From NCBI GenBank assembly GCA_031256775.1, contig JAIRPX010000107.1, positions 1-48,659 on the forward strand: a stretch of 48,659 nucleotides of DNA, written 5' to 3'. Shown piece after piece: positions 47,876 through 48,659 of the stretch. Position 1 is the first letter of the stretch. Each line of letters begins with the position of its first letter. The notes below the pieces were generated by a model that saw only the letters and a list, made by a program, of their open reading frames with translations, was not told the DNA's origin and made no database searches. The DNA comes from Dysgonamonadaceae bacterium. GTDB lineage: Bacteria; Bacteroidota; Bacteroidia; Bacteroidales; Azobacteroidaceae. Made by a program: the position numbers and the translations under genes.

Positions 47876-47934
47876 AATAAGTTAAATAAATCAAAAAAAA
47901 AAAAAAACGGTTTTTTAGACGGGTAAAATAGTTT

Positions 47935-48102
47935 TCAGTTTCCAGTTTTCAGTTTCCAGTTTTCAGTTTTTGCTGGCGCAACTTTGTGCTTCGTCATTGC
48001 GAGCGTTAGTGAAGCAATCCAGAAATTCAGTTTTCAGTTTTCAGTTTTTGCTGGCGCGGGTTTGTGTAACGTCATTGCGAGCGTTAGCGAAGCAATCCAG
48101 AA
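47935..48102. repeat. Heptamer tract plus two direct copies of a palindromic-element arm
   Basis: CAGTTTTCAGTTTC-type heptamers (47935-47970) precede GCTGGCGCAACTTTGTGC...GTCATTGCGAGCGTTAGTG AAGCAATCCAG (47972-48022). A second, direct copy of the arm is at 48050-48102. The heptamer is the reverse complement of the CTGAAAA filler seen in other copies. The two arms are in the same orientation, so this is not a hairpin like the other copies. Confidence 0.78.
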
Positions 48103-48111
48103 AAAACGGAT

Positions 48112-48190
48112 CATCTGCAAAACCTTGTGTTTTTGCGAGAAGGCGCGTAGCGCCAGTATCTTTGTAGCCGTGTGCGTAAGCGCACGGTAA
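48112..48190 (+). repeat. Dispersed repeat family B, copy 2
   Basis: It matches the minus strand of 10201-10278: ATCTGCAAAACCTTGTG, GGCGCGTAGCGCCAGTATCT, TTGTAGCCGTGTGCGTAAGC, GCACGGTA. It has internal hairpins and abuts the second arm copy, as family B also does beside palindromic arms at 10 kb. The interval 48191-48319 shows nothing further. Confidence 0.8.
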
Positions 48191-48319
48191 AAAGGAAATA
48201 TATGTCTGTGACGAAGCAACATAGTCAATGTCGGCAATGTCCCGTTCATCGTGTATCTTGTCTCTGTGCCCCGCGCCAGCGAAGAGAAACCAAATAATTT
48301 GATAAATATGTCACATAAA

Positions 48320-48352
48320 TTTGATAAAACACGTTTATATTCGTAACATTGC
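48320..48352 (+). promoter_or_regulatory. Promoter of the right-edge gene
   Basis: TTTG (48320-48323), a 20-bp spacer and TAACATTGC (48344-48352, one mismatch to TAnnTTTGC) form a good Bacteroidetes promoter. It lies 17 bp upstream of the ATG at 48370. Confidence 0.6.
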
Positions 48353-48369
48353 ATTTAAATATCAACAGT

Positions 48370-48659
48370 ATGATAAAAAATATTCTCTTGCTAATCGCAA
48401 TTTTTGTCTGCACGGCAATACCCAATCTGCAAGCCCAATCCGATTTGGAAGCCGTCGGAAAACTTCGACAGTTTGTAGCTAATATCCATGTTTTCAACAG
48501 GCTTGTTCCTCAGGAGAAAGCCTATCTCCACATAGACAACACGGGATATGTTTTGGGCGACACCGTTTGGTTTAAAGCATACGCAGTCAATGCCTCAAAT
48601 TTTATGCCTGATACACTGAGCAGAGTTTTGTACGTGGAACTGCTCAACGAAAAAGGTAA
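48370..48659 (+). CDS. Exported MG2/carboxypeptidase-regulatory-like protein, 5' part only
   Basis: The reading frame starts with ATG at 48370 and runs to the window edge without a stop (96 complete codons plus two bases). A signal peptide (MIKNILLLIAIFVCTAIP, ending LQAQS) is followed by QEKAYLHIDNTGYVLGDTVW and FKAYAVNAS. This is typical of the N-terminal MG2-like domain of large Bacteroidetes proteins that often continue with a carboxypeptidase-regulatory or TonB-plug domain. The rest lies outside the window, so the family assignment is based only on this segment. It is transcribed divergently from the FAS1/SusCD run. Confidence 0.75.
   Translation, partial: MIKNILLLIAIFVCTAIPNLQAQSDLEAVGKLRQFVANIHVFNRLVPQEKAYLHIDNTGYVLGDTVWFKAYAVNASNFMPDTLSRVLYVELLNEKG

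Overview
The window looks like a chromosomal segment of a low-GC Bacteroidales bacterium. Evidence: two SusC/SusD pairs, Bacteroidetes-type -7 boxes (TAnnTTTGC) ahead of several genes, weak or absent Shine-Dalgarno sequences, a SurA/PpiC plus OstA-like outer-membrane biogenesis cluster, and secreted proteins whose C-terminal tails resemble type IX secretion sorting signals. No species is claimed. No rRNA, tRNA, CRISPR array or transposase gene was seen.

Left part (1-15.6 kb) is mostly housekeeping and envelope genes on the + strand. A CapA-like/NlpC-P60 fusion lies on the minus strand (206-1774). It is followed by guaB (2576-4057) and a compact four-gene cluster of periplasmic foldases and an OstA/LptA-like protein (4169-9997). 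Then come a TPR protein, a lone Stealth-family sugar-phosphate transferase, and prfC, which converges on an ECF sigma factor gene. The spaces between these genes are packed with several families of dispersed palindromic repeats and tandem arrays (94-bp, 32-bp, 23-bp and 7-bp periods).

Right part (16.2-47.6 kb) is one 31-kb run of fourteen minus-strand genes. In transcription order: a 61-residue leader ORF; a four-domain FAS1 (fasciclin) lipoprotein; SusC; SusD; two FAS1 lipoproteins with C-terminal beta-sandwiches; a second SusC; a second SusD; two large ricin-like/ASH-like repeat proteins; a small ricin-like protein; an M60 (mucinase-type) metallopeptidase; and two more large repeat proteins. 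A strong hairpin with a T-run (16225-16261) closes the run. No glycoside hydrolase, polysaccharide lyase or sulfatase is visible. My inference is a glycoprotein- or mucin-directed capture system: surface lectin-like repeat proteins and the M60 protease engage a glycosylated target, FAS1 and SusD lipoproteins bind products at the surface, and the two SusC channels import them with TonB energy. Two long palindromic elements sit in the only large gaps of this run (31132-31292 and 26175-26343), so it may be expressed as three sub-blocks.

At the right edge a + strand gene begins (48370) and runs off the window. It encodes an exported protein of the MG2/carboxypeptidase-regulatory-like type.
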